Shown in pieces: positions 9,258 to 19,519 of a stretch of DNA of 64,000 bases (the stretch's first letter is position 1; every line of letters begins with the position of its first letter). The translations under genes were made by a program, and so were the position numbers. Below the pieces are notes generated by a model. The model was given only the letters and a program-made list of their open reading frames with translations. It did not search any database and was not told the DNA's origin. The stretch comes from Mucilaginibacter sp. 14171R-50 (GTDB taxonomy: Bacteria; Bacteroidota; Bacteroidia; Sphingobacteriales; Sphingobacteriaceae): positions 1,922,001-1,986,000 of the forward strand of contig NZ_CP048115.1 in assembly GCF_010093045.1 (NCBI RefSeq). Direction: 5' to 3'.

Positions 9258-10109
9258 ATGGGAATTATTACACGAAAAGATAGCGCCCAGCCACGCGTAG
9301 TACAAGTAAAGGCAAAACACTTTAACTCGCTTAAGTTTACAATCGCCGCTGTATTAATAGTAGTAATGGTACTGATGACGGCCATTGTGCGCCTTAGCTC
9401 GCAAAGTGCGCAGCAAAGGCAGGAGAACAGCAGGCTGCAATCGCAGATAGCTGCATTACAGGGACAAATTGATAAAGAATCGCAGGACGCGGTGTTGCTA
9501 AATGCCGAAAAGGAAGGCCAGCGCAGCAAAGCCGTATCGTACATACAGGACATACAGGCTAAGCTAAAGATCATAAACAATTTTATGCACAAACGTGGTT
9601 TGCGCAGTATATCGTTTAAAAAAATAAACGTTAGCGATAAACCTAACAACGAAACCAAGCTATACGCCGAGTTTAGCAGTTATCTGGATAAACTTGTAAA
9701 TAATATAGCGTTTACCCCCATGGGTTATCCAAGATTAAGCTCGTTCACCTCTTTTTTTGGTTCGCGCGGCAATCCATTTGATTTTGGCGGCAAGGAGTTT
9801 CATCCCGGCATTGATTTTAAAGGCCACCGAGGCGACCCCGTTAAATGTACAGCCAGCGGCAGGGTGATATTCGCAGGCAGGGCAGGAGGGTACGGCAATT
9901 GCATAAAAATACGCCATGCCAATAACCTGGAAACCTGGTACGGGCATTTATCAAAAATAAATGTAAGGGAAGGCGAACGGGTTACCGTTGGCGATATCAT
10001 TGGCAAAGTTGGTTCAACAGGGCGTTCCACCGGCCCGCATTTGCATTACGAGATACGACGCAACGGCCATCCGGTTAACCCCAAACAATACCTGAGTATT
10101 AATCTTTAG
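9258..10109 (+). CDS. M23 family metallopeptidase, membrane-anchored with coiled coil
   Basis: 283 residues. A short cytoplasmic N-terminus, one membrane helix (about 27-46), a Gln/Glu-rich coiled coil (about 48-105) and a C-terminal LytM/M23 domain (about 165-275). Zinc ligands are visible: His182 and Asp186 in HPGIDFKG, and His263 in HLHYEIRRNG, with His261 as the catalytic partner. All active-site residues are present, so it is probably an active peptidoglycan endopeptidase rather than an EnvC-like activator, although the coiled coil would fit either role. Single gene; start at the ATG followed by GIITRKDS. Confidence 0.9.
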   Translation: MGIITRKDSAQPRVVQVKAKHFNSLKFTIAAVLIVVMVLMTAIVRLSSQSAQQRQENSRLQSQIAALQGQIDKESQDAVLLNAEKEGQRSKAVSYIQDIQAKLKIINNFMHKRGLRSISFKKINVSDKPNNETKLYAEFSSYLDKLVNNIAFTPMGYPRLSSFTSFFGSRGNPFDFGGKEFHPGIDFKGHRGDPVKCTASGRVIFAGRAGGYGNCIKIRHANNLETWYGHLSKINVREGERVTVGDIIGKVGSTGRSTGPHLHYEIRRNGHPVNPKQYLSINL

Positions 10110-10167
10110 AAAGTGTTTTTTTAGTTTATTATTGCCTATATTAGTTATACAATTTAATATTATCACA

Positions 10168-10344
10168 ATGAAAGACGAACTTAAAAAAGACGAATTGGCT
10201 AAAAAAGGGAAAATTATTGTTGTATCTGAAGAAGCACAGTTAAAGGATAAGAAGGATTTAACCCTTAAAGAAATATGCGAGGCAGACCATGTGGGCAGAT
10301 GCGGGTATTGTGACGAGCAGGGCCGGTTTACCGCGTGCGCCTAA
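10168..10344 (+). CDS. Small CGYC-containing hypothetical protein
   Basis: 58 residues from the ATG at 10168; the frame extends upstream only through non-coding-looking sequence. The first two thirds are Lys/Glu-rich and highly charged. The C-terminus has three Cys in RCGYCDEQGRFTACA, a CxxC that could bind zinc or iron or act in redox. No signal peptide or membrane segment. Family not recognised. It is followed 6 nt later by a membrane protein gene, suggesting co-transcription. Confidence 0.55.
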   Translation: MKDELKKDELAKKGKIIVVSEEAQLKDKKDLTLKEICEADHVGRCGYCDEQGRFTACA

Positions 10345-10350
10345 CGCAAT

Positions 10351-10731
10351 ATGAAAATAATTATTCTTTGCTTTTGGGTTATTATAACACGTATTGGCTA
10401 TTACTTTTTAATACAAGGCAGCCACAACGGGTTATACTATATACAAATGAGTAACCTGAAAGATATTTGCCAGTACCTGGCCGTTGCAGGCTTTCTGCTT
10501 ATATGCTACAAGAGGCAATTGGCCCGTAAAATAAGGCACGTTATAATTTTCGCCCTTGTTTATTGTCTTTCGTTTGCCGTTATTATGCTATACCCTTTTT
10601 TGGGCGGCGACATCAGCAGCGGCAGCGAATCGACCCTGTTTGTATTCAACTCTTTTTGGGCCTACGCATCAGCAGCCTTGCTGCTCTACTTAGTATTCAG
10701 CTCCGACGATTTTTCTACCAAACAAGCCTAA
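10351..10731 (+). CDS. Small four-helix membrane protein, unknown function
   Basis: 126 residues, mostly hydrophobic, with about four predicted membrane helices (about 2-22, 36-53, 60-82 and 95-117). A basic segment, YKRQLARKIR, lies between helices 2 and 3. No recognised motif. It begins 6 nt after the small CGYC gene and is probably in the same transcript. A 136-nt spacer then leads to ahcY. Confidence 0.6.
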   Translation: MKIIILCFWVIITRIGYYFLIQGSHNGLYYIQMSNLKDICQYLAVAGFLLICYKRQLARKIRHVIIFALVYCLSFAVIMLYPFLGGDISSGSESTLFVFNSFWAYASAALLLYLVFSSDDFSTKQA

Positions 10732-10839
10732 TGCTTCCTGTCCACATCGGTTTCACCAAACTTAAGGTCCACCTCCTGAGGTTGTGTAATTGCCGGGTAA
10801 TCATAACGCAACCTATTTCATTAAAATATTTATAATCAC

Positions 10840-10847
10840 TATTTTTG
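10840..10847 (+). promoter_or_regulatory. Bacteroidota -7 promoter element of ahcY
   Basis: TATTTTTG matches the Bacteroidota -7 consensus TAnnTTTG exactly and lies 20 nt before the chosen ahcY start, giving a very short leader. No riboswitch-like structure fits in the space left. The -33 element is not clear. Confidence 0.5.
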
Positions 10848-10867
10848 CAGTTCAAAAAAATAATAAT

Positions 10868-12184
10868 ATGTCATCAGTAGAAACTGCATACGTTAAAAAT
10901 AAAGTGAAGGACCCTTCACTGGCCGCCTGGGGCCGCAAAGAGATTGAATTGGCCGAGGCCGAAATGCCGGGCTTAATGGCGCTGCGTAAAGAATATGGCC
11001 CCGCTAAGATATTAAAGGGCGCACGTATCGCGGGCTGTTTGCACATGACCATCCAAACCGCTGTTTTAATTGAAACTTTGATAGAACTGGGTGCCGAAGT
11101 TACCTGGTCGTCATGTAATATATTTTCTACACAAGATCATGCCGCTGCTGCCATTGCTGCCGCGGGCACCTCTGTTTACGCCTGGAAAGGTATGAACGCC
11201 GAGGAATTTGACTGGTGTATTGAGCAGACCTTATTTTTTGGCGAAGACCGCAAACCATTGAACATGATACTGGACGATGGCGGCGACTTAACCAACATGG
11301 TGTTAGATAAATACCCTGAACTGATAGATGGCATTAAAGGCTTATCTGAAGAAACCACCACAGGCGTACACCGTTTGTACGAGCGCATGAAAGCGGGCAC
11401 ACTGCCAATGCCTGCCATTAACGTAAACGACTCGGTTACCAAATCGAAATTTGATAACAAATACGGCTGTCGCGAGTCGTTGGTTGACGCCATCCGCCGC
11501 GCTACCGATGTAATGATGGCCGGTAAGGTGGCTGTTGTTTGTGGTTACGGCGATGTGGGTAAAGGTTCTGCCGATAGCTTGCGCAACGCAGGTGTACGTG
11601 TTATCGTTACCGAAATTGACCCTATCTGCGCGTTACAGGCAGCAATGGAAGGCTTCGAGGTGAAAAAATTAAGCACTGCTATAACCGAGGCTGATATTGT
11701 AGTTACTGCAACAGGTAACAAAAACATTGTTCGCGAGCAGCATTTCCGCGCGTTGAAGGATAAAGCCATTGTTTGTAACATAGGCCACTTTGATAACGAG
11801 ATTGACATGGCCTGGTTAAACGGCGCTTACGGCGATAGCAAGATCGAGATAAAACCACAGGTTGATAAATACACCATTGATGGCAAAGACCTGATCGTAC
11901 TGGCCGAAGGCCGTTTGGTGAATTTGGGTTGCGCTACCGGCCACCCAAGCTTTGTAATGAGTAACTCGTTCACCAACCAAACTTTAGCTCAAATTGAGCT
12001 TTGGACAAACGGTGATGCTTACGAAAACAAAGTTTATACGCTGCCAAAGCACCTTGATGAAAAGGTTGCGCGTTTGCACCTCGAAAAAATTGGTGTTGAA
12101 CTTGAAGTTTTAGACCAGGATCAGGCGGAGTACATCGGCGTGACTGTTGATGGTCCGTTTAAACCGGAGTATTACAGGTACTAA
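10868..12184 (+). CDS. ahcY: Adenosylhomocysteinase
   Basis: 438 residues from the ATG at 10868 ([19 protein letters not shown]). Earlier in-frame starts would add a hydrophobic leader and overlap the promoter box. The enzyme hydrolyses S-adenosyl-homocysteine to adenosine and homocysteine, clearing the inhibitor of SAM-dependent methylation. Seen: substrate-domain motifs ([35 protein letters not shown]), the NAD-binding loop [13 protein letters not shown], and the conserved C-terminus ending in KPEYYRY. Length fits the family. Cytosolic, monocistronic, with its own promoter and terminator. Confidence 0.97.
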   Translation: MSSVETAYVKNKVKDPSLAAWGRKEIELAEAEMPGLMALRKEYGPAKILKGARIAGCLHMTIQTAVLIETLIELGAEVTWSSCNIFSTQDHAAAAIAAAGTSVYAWKGMNAEEFDWCIEQTLFFGEDRKPLNMILDDGGDLTNMVLDKYPELIDGIKGLSEETTTGVHRLYERMKAGTLPMPAINVNDSVTKSKFDNKYGCRESLVDAIRRATDVMMAGKVAVVCGYGDVGKGSADSLRNAGVRVIVTEIDPICALQAAMEGFEVKKLSTAITEADIVVTATGNKNIVREQHFRALKDKAIVCNIGHFDNEIDMAWLNGAYGDSKIEIKPQVDKYTIDGKDLIVLAEGRLVNLGCATGHPSFVMSNSFTNQTLAQIELWTNGDAYENKVYTLPKHLDEKVARLHLEKIGVELEVLDQDQAEYIGVTVDGPFKPEYYRY

Positions 12185-12200
12185 GTTTAAAGTAAAAAGT

Positions 12201-12236
12201 AAAAAGGGATGTGGTTTAGACCATGTCCCTTTTTTT
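12201..12236 (+). terminator. Rho-independent terminator after ahcY
   Basis: A stem of about 15 bp: AAAAAGGGATGTGGT pairs with ACCATGTCCCTTTTT through two G-U pairs, around a short TTAG loop, followed by a T-run. Confidence 0.8.
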
Positions 12237-12249
12237 GTTTACAAGCGTT

Positions 12250-12390
12250 ATGCCGGAGTATATCGGCATTTCGTTGTAGAGACGCGATACTTCGCGTCTA
12301 TGGCCTTTCATGTTGAACGAGAGTGAAGTACCTATTCGCTGGTTCACGGTTTATCGGTAGATCCTCGCTATCCGTAAGGATGACAAACAC
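12250..12390. repeat. Small hairpins and degraded repeat words
   Basis: AGACGCGA-TACT-TCGCGTCT (12280-12299) is a perfect 8-bp hairpin, preceded by a weaker TGCCG...CGGCA pair. To the right are remnants of the TGACA/CTGAG intergenic family (TGTTGAACGAGAGTGAAG ... AAGGATGACAAAC). No ORF. It lies between the ahcY terminator and a convergent gene. Confidence 0.5.
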
Positions 12391-12393
12391 GTT

Positions 12394-12795
12394 TTACAGC
12401 AACTCATAAGATCCCCTTATCCACCCAAACAATTGCGGGCGCAACTCGCCGGTATGGCTCAGCCTGATGTTGTTTTGAAACCTGCCTGCCGTAGCAATGC
12501 TTTTGTAAACCGGCGGCTCGGTTATTTGGGTGGCCGAGTAAAACTTTAGGTCCAGCACTTTTTGCATGGGGCGGATAACAAAAAACGTTTGCCTATGCAC
12601 AAAGGTGATGCAGTTTGGGGTAGTGCCTACCAAAACATCGGGCCAGTCGGCAACTTCGGCAAGCAGTTTATCAAACAGTAGCAATAACTCCTCGGGCTTG
12701 CCTTTAAACAGGTCGTCGAGGCTAACCCTGGCACAGTAATGCCTTTGGCTTTCGCTGGGTAGTTCGCGGTCGCATTTGGGGCAGTTGTAGGGCAT
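12394..12795 (-). CDS. DUF5655 domain-containing protein
   Basis: 133 residues. The N-terminal CPKCDRELPSESQRHYC forms a CxxC...HxC zinc-binding knuckle. The remainder matches what I know of DUF5655: LDDLFKGKPEELLLLFDKLL followed by a beta-rich segment with FVIRPMQKVLDLKFY and a terminal helix GWIRGSYELL. Function unknown; related domains are found in transport-associated and DNA-related proteins. Cytosolic. It is separated by about 35 nt from the next minus-strand gene upstream, whose composition is quite different. Confidence 0.7.
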   Translation of the reverse strand: MPYNCPKCDRELPSESQRHYCARVSLDDLFKGKPEELLLLFDKLLAEVADWPDVLVGTTPNCITFVHRQTFFVIRPMQKVLDLKFYSATQITEPPVYKSIATAGRFQNNIRLSHTGELRPQLFGWIRGSYELL

Positions 12796-12830
12796 ATAAC
12801 AGATATGTGAGGCCGAAGCCTTGCGGTTGG

Positions 12831-13532
12831 CTATCTAATAGTTTCGCCAGTTTTAGCACAGGCTAACATGGCCTCATACAACGCGCTGTACTGTATAACA
12901 AAACGATTCTCGATCACTTGTTTAGGCTGATCGTCTTCTTTTATACAATAATCATGTTTTACATTTATGGCTAATATATCAGGGTCACCCGTTTTCCATG
13001 TGTTGGATTTTGACAGGGAATAATTGCCGCACGCATCCAAAACAGACTTGGATTCGTTAACCTCGCCCTCCCCATATTTACTTTCAAAAACAGCTAAAAA
13101 CTGGTTATTATCGCCTTTACTATCTACGGTAAGAATTTTAATTAACGATCCTTTATAAAAAGTTAAAATAATATTGTTTAAAGTGGTACCATAAACCTCG
13201 TATTTGGGTATGCTGTAACTAACCGCGTCTTTACATTTTTTTATGTAAAGTTTATTTAGTGAAGCATCGAGGTCGAGTTTTGAATCTAATATACTTTTCA
13301 CCAAAGGACTCAGCGGATCGTATATAACCTTAAACACTTTATCTTTATTTTTTTCAATAAACTTCATTGTTTTTAACGAACCGTCAATAACTACACTCGG
13401 ATCTATTTTTAATGCGGATAAGACCTCGCTTTCTGTTTTTCCAATTTGCAACCCTTCAACACCATTTATTTGCTGGGCAAATGAGCTATTATAAAAAACT
13501 AATAAAATCAATACATATAAATACTTCATCAT
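12831..13532 (-). CDS. Secreted hypothetical protein, AT-rich gene
   Basis: 233 residues with a signal peptide (MMKYLYVLILLVFYNSSFAQ; either of two adjacent ATGs could start it). The mature part is Lys/Ser/Asp-rich and contains LQIGKTESEVLSALK, resembling the short repeat-like opening of small periplasmic or lipoprotein domains that monitor change between states. Two conserved-looking Cys lie near DACGNYS and DYCIKEDD. Codon use is clearly more AT-rich than in its neighbours, suggesting later acquisition. Family not recognised. Confidence 0.65.
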   Translation of the reverse strand: MMKYLYVLILLVFYNSSFAQQINGVEGLQIGKTESEVLSALKIDPSVVIDGSLKTMKFIEKNKDKVFKVIYDPLSPLVKSILDSKLDLDASLNKLYIKKCKDAVSYSIPKYEVYGTTLNNIILTFYKGSLIKILTVDSKGDNNQFLAVFESKYGEGEVNESKSVLDACGNYSLSKSNTWKTGDPDILAINVKHDYCIKEDDQPKQVIENRFVIQYSALYEAMLACAKTGETIR

Positions 13533-13745
13533 AATATTAACTGGCTGCTTTTTTATAAATGTAAAATAAATATAAAAAAATCAAAGTTGATTAGTAAATA
13601 GTTCATTAATAATGGTTTGCTTTTGGATGCTAAAATTGAAATATTATAATGGTTTACAGGTACAGGCTGGTCTAAACAGGTGATAATCGCATAAATTTAT
13701 TTTATATTATTTGTAACTTAAGCCGTTTTTAAAGACCTAATTATA

Positions 13746-15344
13746 ATGAAACTATTAACTAAAACCTTTATCACGGCCGTGGCTGTGTGCCTGGGCAGCT
13801 TTACAGCTTTTGCGCAGGAAAACCTGCCAAAAGATTATCTTACCAAAGAATTTCATGCCGGCCGCCGCCAGGCGCTGCGCAACCTGATGCCCGCCAACTC
13901 GGTAGCAGTAGTATTCGCCTACCCCGAGCAGGTATTCTCTAACGATGTAAACTACGTTTTTCACCAAAACCCCGATATGTATTATTTTTCGGGATATAAA
14001 GAACCTGATGCCGCCCTGCTGATATTTAAGGATATGCAGGGCACCGGCGATACCAGCTATAACGAAGTGCTTTTTGTGCGCAAGCGCAACCCGCAGCAGG
14101 AGCAATGGACCGGCAGGCGCATGGGTGTTGACGGTGCCAAAACCCAGTTGGGTTTTAAAAGGGTTTACAATGGCAGCGAGTTTGCCAAATTCCCGGTCGA
14201 TTTTAAAAAATTCAGCGCTGTTATATATGACAACCTTAACGACGATGCCACAGGCGACCTGAAGGCTTTAATAAGCACATTTAAAACCAAGGCCGCGATC
14301 CGGGATCTGGATAAAGGCCTGATGAATGATTTTAATATCATTACTAAATATGCCACACCGAAGAATTTAACACAGATAATGAATTTTATGAAGCCCCGCC
14401 TTGAAGACGATGCCCATAAAAACAGTGCTATAATACAGGAGTTGGTTGCTAAGCCCGACTCCGCCACATTGCTAAGTGTTAAAGATAAAATAAAGGCCGA
14501 TTTTGGTAATGCAGGTTTATTTACCGAATACACAACCAAACTGCGTGGTGTTAAGCAGCCCGAAGAACTGACGCTGCTGAGCAAATCGGTGCAATTATCG
14601 AGCATTGCCCATGCCGAGGTAATGCGCGCCGTAAAACCAAACATGAGCGAACGCGAGCTTGAAGGGATATTAATGTATGTGCACCGCAAATACGGCGCCG
14701 AAAACGAAGGCTACCCGCCGATAGTAGGTGTAGGTGCAAACGGCTGCATCCTGCATTACGAAGAAAATAATGAGCAGGTGCTGAACAACCAGTTGGTGCT
14801 GATGGATGTAGGCTCGGAGTATCATGGCTACTCGGCCGATGTTACCCGCACGGTGCCGCCAACCGGCAAGTTTACCGAAGAGCAGAAGGCTATTTACCAA
14901 ATAGTTTACGATGCGCAGGAAGAAGTGTTTAAACTGTGTAAAGCAGGTGTGCCATATTCGTCCCTGGAAGCAAAAACGGGCGAAATACTGGCCGCTGGTT
15001 TAATAAAGCTCGGTATCATAAAAGAAGCGAAAGAGCTGCGTACCTATTACCCGCACGGCGTATCGCACCACATGGGGCTTGATGTGCATGATAAAGGTTC
15101 GTACACAGGCAACCTGGAAGAGAACATGGTGATAACAGTTGAGCCGGGCATTTATATCCCTGCGGGCAGCAAATGCGATAAAAAATGGTGGAACATAGGT
15201 GTACGTATCGAAGACGATGTAGTTATCGGCAAAGATAAGGGCACTATTTTATCGTTAGATGCGCCCAGAAAATGGCAGGACGTTGAAAAAATGGACGCGG
15301 AAAAAAGTATATTTGACGGTGCGAAATTCCCGCCGCTTAAATAG
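13746..15344 (+). CDS. Secreted Xaa-Pro aminopeptidase (M24B, PepP-like)
   Basis: 532 residues with a signal peptide (ending SFTAFAQE), an N-terminal creatinase-like domain (about 30-250) and a C-terminal pita-bread catalytic domain. The metal ligands are all visible: the two Asp in LMDVGSEYHGYSADVTRT, His in YPHGVSHHMGLDVHD, Glu in VEPGIYIP and Glu in RIEDDVVIG. It removes N-terminal residues preceding proline and needs two metal ions, often Mn. Export to the periplasm is typical of Bacteroidota homologues and differs from cytosolic E. coli PepP. Proline-rich peptide turnover would complement the hydroxyproline locus far downstream, but no genetic link is visible. Confidence 0.93.
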   Translation: MKLLTKTFITAVAVCLGSFTAFAQENLPKDYLTKEFHAGRRQALRNLMPANSVAVVFAYPEQVFSNDVNYVFHQNPDMYYFSGYKEPDAALLIFKDMQGTGDTSYNEVLFVRKRNPQQEQWTGRRMGVDGAKTQLGFKRVYNGSEFAKFPVDFKKFSAVIYDNLNDDATGDLKALISTFKTKAAIRDLDKGLMNDFNIITKYATPKNLTQIMNFMKPRLEDDAHKNSAIIQELVAKPDSATLLSVKDKIKADFGNAGLFTEYTTKLRGVKQPEELTLLSKSVQLSSIAHAEVMRAVKPNMSERELEGILMYVHRKYGAENEGYPPIVGVGANGCILHYEENNEQVLNNQLVLMDVGSEYHGYSADVTRTVPPTGKFTEEQKAIYQIVYDAQEEVFKLCKAGVPYSSLEAKTGEILAAGLIKLGIIKEAKELRTYYPHGVSHHMGLDVHDKGSYTGNLEENMVITVEPGIYIPAGSKCDKKWWNIGVRIEDDVVIGKDKGTILSLDAPRKWQDVEKMDAEKSIFDGAKFPPLK

Positions 15345-15362
15345 GAAGACTTTAATATATAT

Positions 15363-15393
15363 GGAAAGCCCCGACTTGTCGGGGCTTTCCTGT
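15363..15393 (+). terminator. Rho-independent terminator
   Basis: GGAAAGCCCCGA pairs perfectly with TCGGGGCTTTCC around a CTTG loop. The downstream T-run is short, so strength is moderate. Confidence 0.75.
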
Positions 15394-15435
15394 TTTAAGC
15401 TATTTTAATGATATTTGCCCTTCATATTAACAACT

Positions 15436-16152
15436 ATGGCCCGCTTATCCGTCAACATTAATAAAATTGCTACCCTGCGTAACTCCCGCGGTGGCGACAA
15501 CCCAAATCTGGTACAGGTTGCAAACGACTGCGAACGTTTTGGCGCGCAGGGTATAACTGTACATCCGCGCCCGGATGAAAGGCATATCCGTTACCGGGAT
15601 GTTTTTGACCTTAAAAAGGTTGTAACCACCGAGTTTAATATAGAAGGTAATTGCCAGGAACAAAAATTTGTGGACCTGGTACTGGCTAACCAACCCGAGC
15701 AGGTAACCCTGGTGCCCGATGTTTTAGGGCAGATCACATCAAACCATGGTTGGGATACTATAGCCAATCAACAATATTTAAGGGATATCATTAGCGTTTT
15801 TAAAGATGCCGGCATCCGCGTATCCATATTTGTCGACCCCGTTGTGGACATGATTGAGGCCGCAGCCACCACCGGTACCGACCGCATTGAACTGTACACC
15901 GAGGCTTATGCACACAACTACCTAACCAATAAAGACGAAGCCATAGCACCTTATGTACAGGCTGCCGAAACCGCACATAAACGTGGCCTGGGCATCAACG
16001 CCGGCCACGACCTTGATCTGCACAACCTTAAATACTTCGCGCAAAACATACCCGCGCTTGATGAGGTAAGCATAGGCCACGCTCTTATCAGCGATGCCCT
16101 GTACTATGGCTTAGAGAATACTATACAGATGTATTTGAGGCAGCTGGCTTAG
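15436..16152 (+). CDS. pdxJ: Pyridoxine 5'-phosphate synthase
   Basis: 238 residues from the ATG at 15436 ([20 protein letters not shown]); the upstream in-frame ATG falls just after the previous terminator and adds non-family sequence. PdxJ condenses 1-deoxyxylulose 5-phosphate with 3-amino-2-oxopropyl phosphate to form vitamin B6. Seen: [11 protein letters not shown] at the first strand, a [11 protein letters not shown] motif, and the phosphate-binding C-terminal section [11 protein letters not shown] ... [16 protein letters not shown]. Length is typical. Its neighbour gcvP is a PLP enzyme, a suggestive but not conserved link. Confidence 0.97.
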   Translation: MARLSVNINKIATLRNSRGGDNPNLVQVANDCERFGAQGITVHPRPDERHIRYRDVFDLKKVVTTEFNIEGNCQEQKFVDLVLANQPEQVTLVPDVLGQITSNHGWDTIANQQYLRDIISVFKDAGIRVSIFVDPVVDMIEAAATTGTDRIELYTEAYAHNYLTNKDEAIAPYVQAAETAHKRGLGINAGHDLDLHNLKYFAQNIPALDEVSIGHALISDALYYGLENTIQMYLRQLA

Positions 16153-16209
16153 TGTAAACATCGCCTATTTTTCCTTTGGTAAACCTACTGTCACTATCGT
16201 ATTACCTGA

Positions 16210-16239
16210 TTGTTATTCAACAGCTAAATTGTACCTTTG
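16210..16239 (+). promoter_or_regulatory. Promoter of gcvP
   Basis: A TTG at 16210-16212 and a perfect TAnnTTTG box (TACCTTTG, 16232-16239) are separated by 19 bp, the usual spacing of the Bacteroidota -33/-7 promoter. The gcvP start codon follows 28 nt later. No glycine riboswitch fits in this leader. Confidence 0.6.
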
Positions 16240-16267
16240 CGATAAATTTTAAGGGACAACCATTTCA

Positions 16268-19177
16268 ATGAAGCTGAACGTAGATTACCAGGAAAAATTC
16301 CAGCAAAGGCACATAGCGCCAAACCAGGCAGATACCGAAAAAATGCTTAAAACTGTCGGTGTAAATTCGCTTGATGAATTAATTGATGAAACCGTACCGG
16401 CCCGGATAAGGCTTAAGGCCCCGCTAAACCTGCCGGCAGCTAAAAGCGAATTCGATTACCTGAATACGCTAAGGCAAACAGCTTCAAAAAATAAGGTATT
16501 TAAATCGTACATAGGCCAGGGCTACTATGATGTAATTGTGCCCGGTGTTATACAGCGTAACATCCTTGAAAACCCGGGGTGGTATACCCAATATACCCCA
16601 TACCAGGCCGAGATCGCCCAGGGCCGTTTACAAGCCCTGCTGAATTTCCAGACTATGGTTATCGATTTAACCGGGATGGAAATTGCCAATGCATCATTAC
16701 TTGATGAAGGCACGGCAGCTGCCGAAGCCATGTTTATGCAATACAGCCTGCGCAAAAACCAGCAGGCCACTGTTTTCTTTGTTTCGGAAGAGTTGTTCCC
16801 GCAAACCATCGATATTTTAAAAACACGCAGCGAGCCTTACGGCATTAAACTCCAGATTGGCAACCACCGCACCGTACAATTAACCGACGATATGTTTGGT
16901 GCAATTGTACAATATCCTGCAGGTAACGGGGCCGTTTATAACTATACGGATTTTGCGAACGCCCTGCACGATAAAAATATAAAACTTACGGTTGTTGCCG
17001 ATATCATGAGCCTCGTGCTGCTAACCCCGCCGGGCGAGTGGGGCGCCGATATTGTGGTGGGCAGCACCCAGCGCTTTGGCGTACCAATGGGCTTTGGCGG
17101 CCCGCACGCGGCATTTTTTGCCACTAAAGAAGAATATAAACGTTCCATCCCCGGCCGCATCATTGGCGTAACCATAGACAGTGCCGGTAACTATGCCTTG
17201 CGCATGGCGCTGCAAACCCGCGAGCAGCACATCCGCAGGGATAAAGCTACCTCAAACATTTGTACAGCGCAGGCATTACTCGCCATTATGGCCGGTATGT
17301 ATGCGGTTTACCATGGTCCAAAAGGTATTAAACTCATAGCCGAACGCATACACGGGTTAACCGTTCTGCTGGCTAACTCGTTAAAAGCCCTTGGTTATGA
17401 GCAGTTGAACGAAACTTATTTTGATACCCTGAAATTTGACGTTGGCCCGTTGGGGGGCCCGCTGCATTCAGAAGCGCTGAACAATGAAGCAAACCTGAAT
17501 TATAACGGTTCCGTGGTTACCATCTCTGTTGATGAAACTACATCGCCCGAGGATATCAAGACACTTGTACGTTTCTTTGCCAAGGTAAAAGGTAAAACGC
17601 TTACCGATTCAAATTTTGATTCACTGAAGGAAAATGTTGAAGGTATTATTCCTGCAGAATTGCAGCGCACCTCGGCTTACTTAACACACAGCTTGTTTAA
17701 CTCGCACCATTCCGAACACGAAATGCTGCGTTACATTAAATCGCTGGAGGCTAAAGACCTTTCGCTTTGCCACTCAATGATCGCACTGGGCTCGTGTACC
17801 ATGAAGCTTAACGCGACGACCGAAATGGTACCCGTTACCTGGGCCGAGTTTAGCAAGATGCACCCTTTTGCACCAACCGATCAGGTTGGCGGCTACATGC
17901 AGTTGTTTGACGAACTGAACAAATGGCTGAGCGAAATTACCGGCTTTGCAGCCATGAGCCTGCAGCCAAACGCAGGTGCGCAGGGCGAATACGCGGGTTT
18001 AATGGTTATCCGCGCTTATCATAACGATAGGGGCGACCATCACCGCAATATCGCCCTGATCCCATCATCGGCACACGGTACCAACCCAGCATCGGCAGCT
18101 ATGGCAGGGATGAAGATTGTTGTAGTAAAATGCGATGATAACGGTAACATTGATGTTGCCGATATGAAGGCAAAAGCAGAGCAGTACAAGAACGAGCTCT
18201 CGTGCCTTATGGTAACTTACCCGTCAACTCACGGGGTGTTCGAGGAAAGTATTATCGAGATATGTGAGATCATCCACCAAAACGGCGGGCAGGTTTATAT
18301 GGATGGCGCCAACATGAACGCGCAGGTAGGTTTAACAAGCCCTGCCAATATTGGGGCTGATGTTTGCCACCTTAACCTGCATAAAACCTTTTGTATACCG
18401 CACGGCGGTGGCGGCCCCGGCATGGGCCCGATTGGTGTAGCTAAGCACCTGGTGCCATATCTACCCGGCCATGCCGTTGTTGATATCGATAACGGAAAAG
18501 CCATCCACGCCGTATCTGCAGCACCATGGGGCTCTGCATCTATCCTGATCATATCGCACGCTTACATTGCCATGATGGGCGCCGACGGGTTAACCAACGC
18601 AACCCGTTACGCCATACTGAATGCCAACTATATTAAAACACGCTTAAAAGATCATTATAATGTGTTGTACACCGGCGCTAACGGCCGCTGCGCGCACGAA
18701 ATGATATTGGATTGCAGGTCATTTAAGGCTTACGGTGTAGAGGTTGTAGATATAGCCAAGCGCCTGATGGATTATGGTTTCCACGCGCCAACAGTATCGT
18801 TCCCGGTTGCGGGTACGGTGATGATAGAGCCAACAGAATCGGAACCAAAACACGAGCTTGACCGCTTCTGCGACGCGATGATATCTATCCGTAACGAAAT
18901 TACGGATGTAGAAAACGGCATATCTGATAAAACAGATAACCCGCTGAAAAACGCGCCGCACACCGCCGCAGTGATCACCGGCAACGATTGGGAACACCCC
19001 TACACCCGCCAGAAAGCGGCATACCCGCTGCCTTATGTTGCGACCTACAAATTCTGGCCTTCGGTTGGCAGGGTAAATGATACCTATGGCGATCGTACGC
19101 TCATCTGCTCGTGCCCCCCGCTAAGCGACTATGAATTTGAAGAGAGCGAAGTAACTACGCCCGAGTACGGAACGTGA
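16268..19177 (+). CDS. gcvP: Glycine dehydrogenase (decarboxylating), glycine cleavage P protein
   Basis: 969 residues, full-length fused P protein. It decarboxylates glycine and transfers the aminomethyl group to the lipoyl H protein. Seen: N-terminal [17 protein letters not shown], the N-terminal half with [17 protein letters not shown] glycine loops, and in the C-terminal half the PLP-lysine segment [19 protein letters not shown], all characteristic. Cytosolic. GcvT and GcvH are not nearby, as is common in Bacteroidota, where gcv genes are scattered. It has its own promoter and a terminator. Confidence 0.97.
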   Translation: MKLNVDYQEKFQQRHIAPNQADTEKMLKTVGVNSLDELIDETVPARIRLKAPLNLPAAKSEFDYLNTLRQTASKNKVFKSYIGQGYYDVIVPGVIQRNILENPGWYTQYTPYQAEIAQGRLQALLNFQTMVIDLTGMEIANASLLDEGTAAAEAMFMQYSLRKNQQATVFFVSEELFPQTIDILKTRSEPYGIKLQIGNHRTVQLTDDMFGAIVQYPAGNGAVYNYTDFANALHDKNIKLTVVADIMSLVLLTPPGEWGADIVVGSTQRFGVPMGFGGPHAAFFATKEEYKRSIPGRIIGVTIDSAGNYALRMALQTREQHIRRDKATSNICTAQALLAIMAGMYAVYHGPKGIKLIAERIHGLTVLLANSLKALGYEQLNETYFDTLKFDVGPLGGPLHSEALNNEANLNYNGSVVTISVDETTSPEDIKTLVRFFAKVKGKTLTDSNFDSLKENVEGIIPAELQRTSAYLTHSLFNSHHSEHEMLRYIKSLEAKDLSLCHSMIALGSCTMKLNATTEMVPVTWAEFSKMHPFAPTDQVGGYMQLFDELNKWLSEITGFAAMSLQPNAGAQGEYAGLMVIRAYHNDRGDHHRNIALIPSSAHGTNPASAAMAGMKIVVVKCDDNGNIDVADMKAKAEQYKNELSCLMVTYPSTHGVFEESIIEICEIIHQNGGQVYMDGANMNAQVGLTSPANIGADVCHLNLHKTFCIPHGGGGPGMGPIGVAKHLVPYLPGHAVVDIDNGKAIHAVSAAPWGSASILIISHAYIAMMGADGLTNATRYAILNANYIKTRLKDHYNVLYTGANGRCAHEMILDCRSFKAYGVEVVDIAKRLMDYGFHAPTVSFPVAGTVMIEPTESEPKHELDRFCDAMISIRNEITDVENGISDKTDNPLKNAPHTAAVITGNDWEHPYTRQKAAYPLPYVATYKFWPSVGRVNDTYGDRTLICSCPPLSDYEFEESEVTTPEYGT

Positions 19178-19519
19178 AGATAGGTGTGCAGATGTGTAAA
19201 TATGCAGATGTGCAGGTGAAAAATGACTGAATTAAGGCCCCTTAAGGGGCCTTTTTTATTGGTTTCGCCCTTCCCCGGCAGCGGCATAAATTGGCTTTTT
19301 GCAAAGGGAGAATAATGGGTATCCTGTTATATGATTCTCATTTGCTGCCTTTTGCAACTATTTGTACATTATTTACGTATTTATACTAATATTGTCTGAA
19401 TTGGTTGCCGTAAACACTTAAGCTTTAAAGAGCGCGTTTACACGTAACTTTAATGAAATTTTAACGTTTACAACCTTTAAGAATATAACTTTTTAATTTG
19501 CAATTCCGTATAAGACCCT
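19178..19519. other. Spacer with word repeats, terminator and AT-rich leader
   Basis: Starts with a run of GCAGATGTG/GTGTGCAGATG words (19185-19218), then the gcvP terminator, then about 250 nt of AT-rich sequence without an ORF that leads to the response regulator. A near-consensus -7 box (TTAATTTG, about 19494) lies about 20 nt before that start. Confidence 0.5.
19234..19257 (+). terminator. Rho-independent terminator after gcvP
   Basis: AAGGCCCC-TTAA-GGGGCCTT, a perfect 8-bp GC-rich stem followed by TTTTT. Confidence 0.85.

Noticed and set aside
10732..10867. SAH riboswitch before ahcY
   Set aside because: The predicted leader after the -7 box is under 20 nt and no conserved pairing was found upstream.
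16153..16267. Glycine riboswitch before gcvP
   Set aside because: The promoter lies within 30 nt of the start codon, leaving no room for an aptamer.
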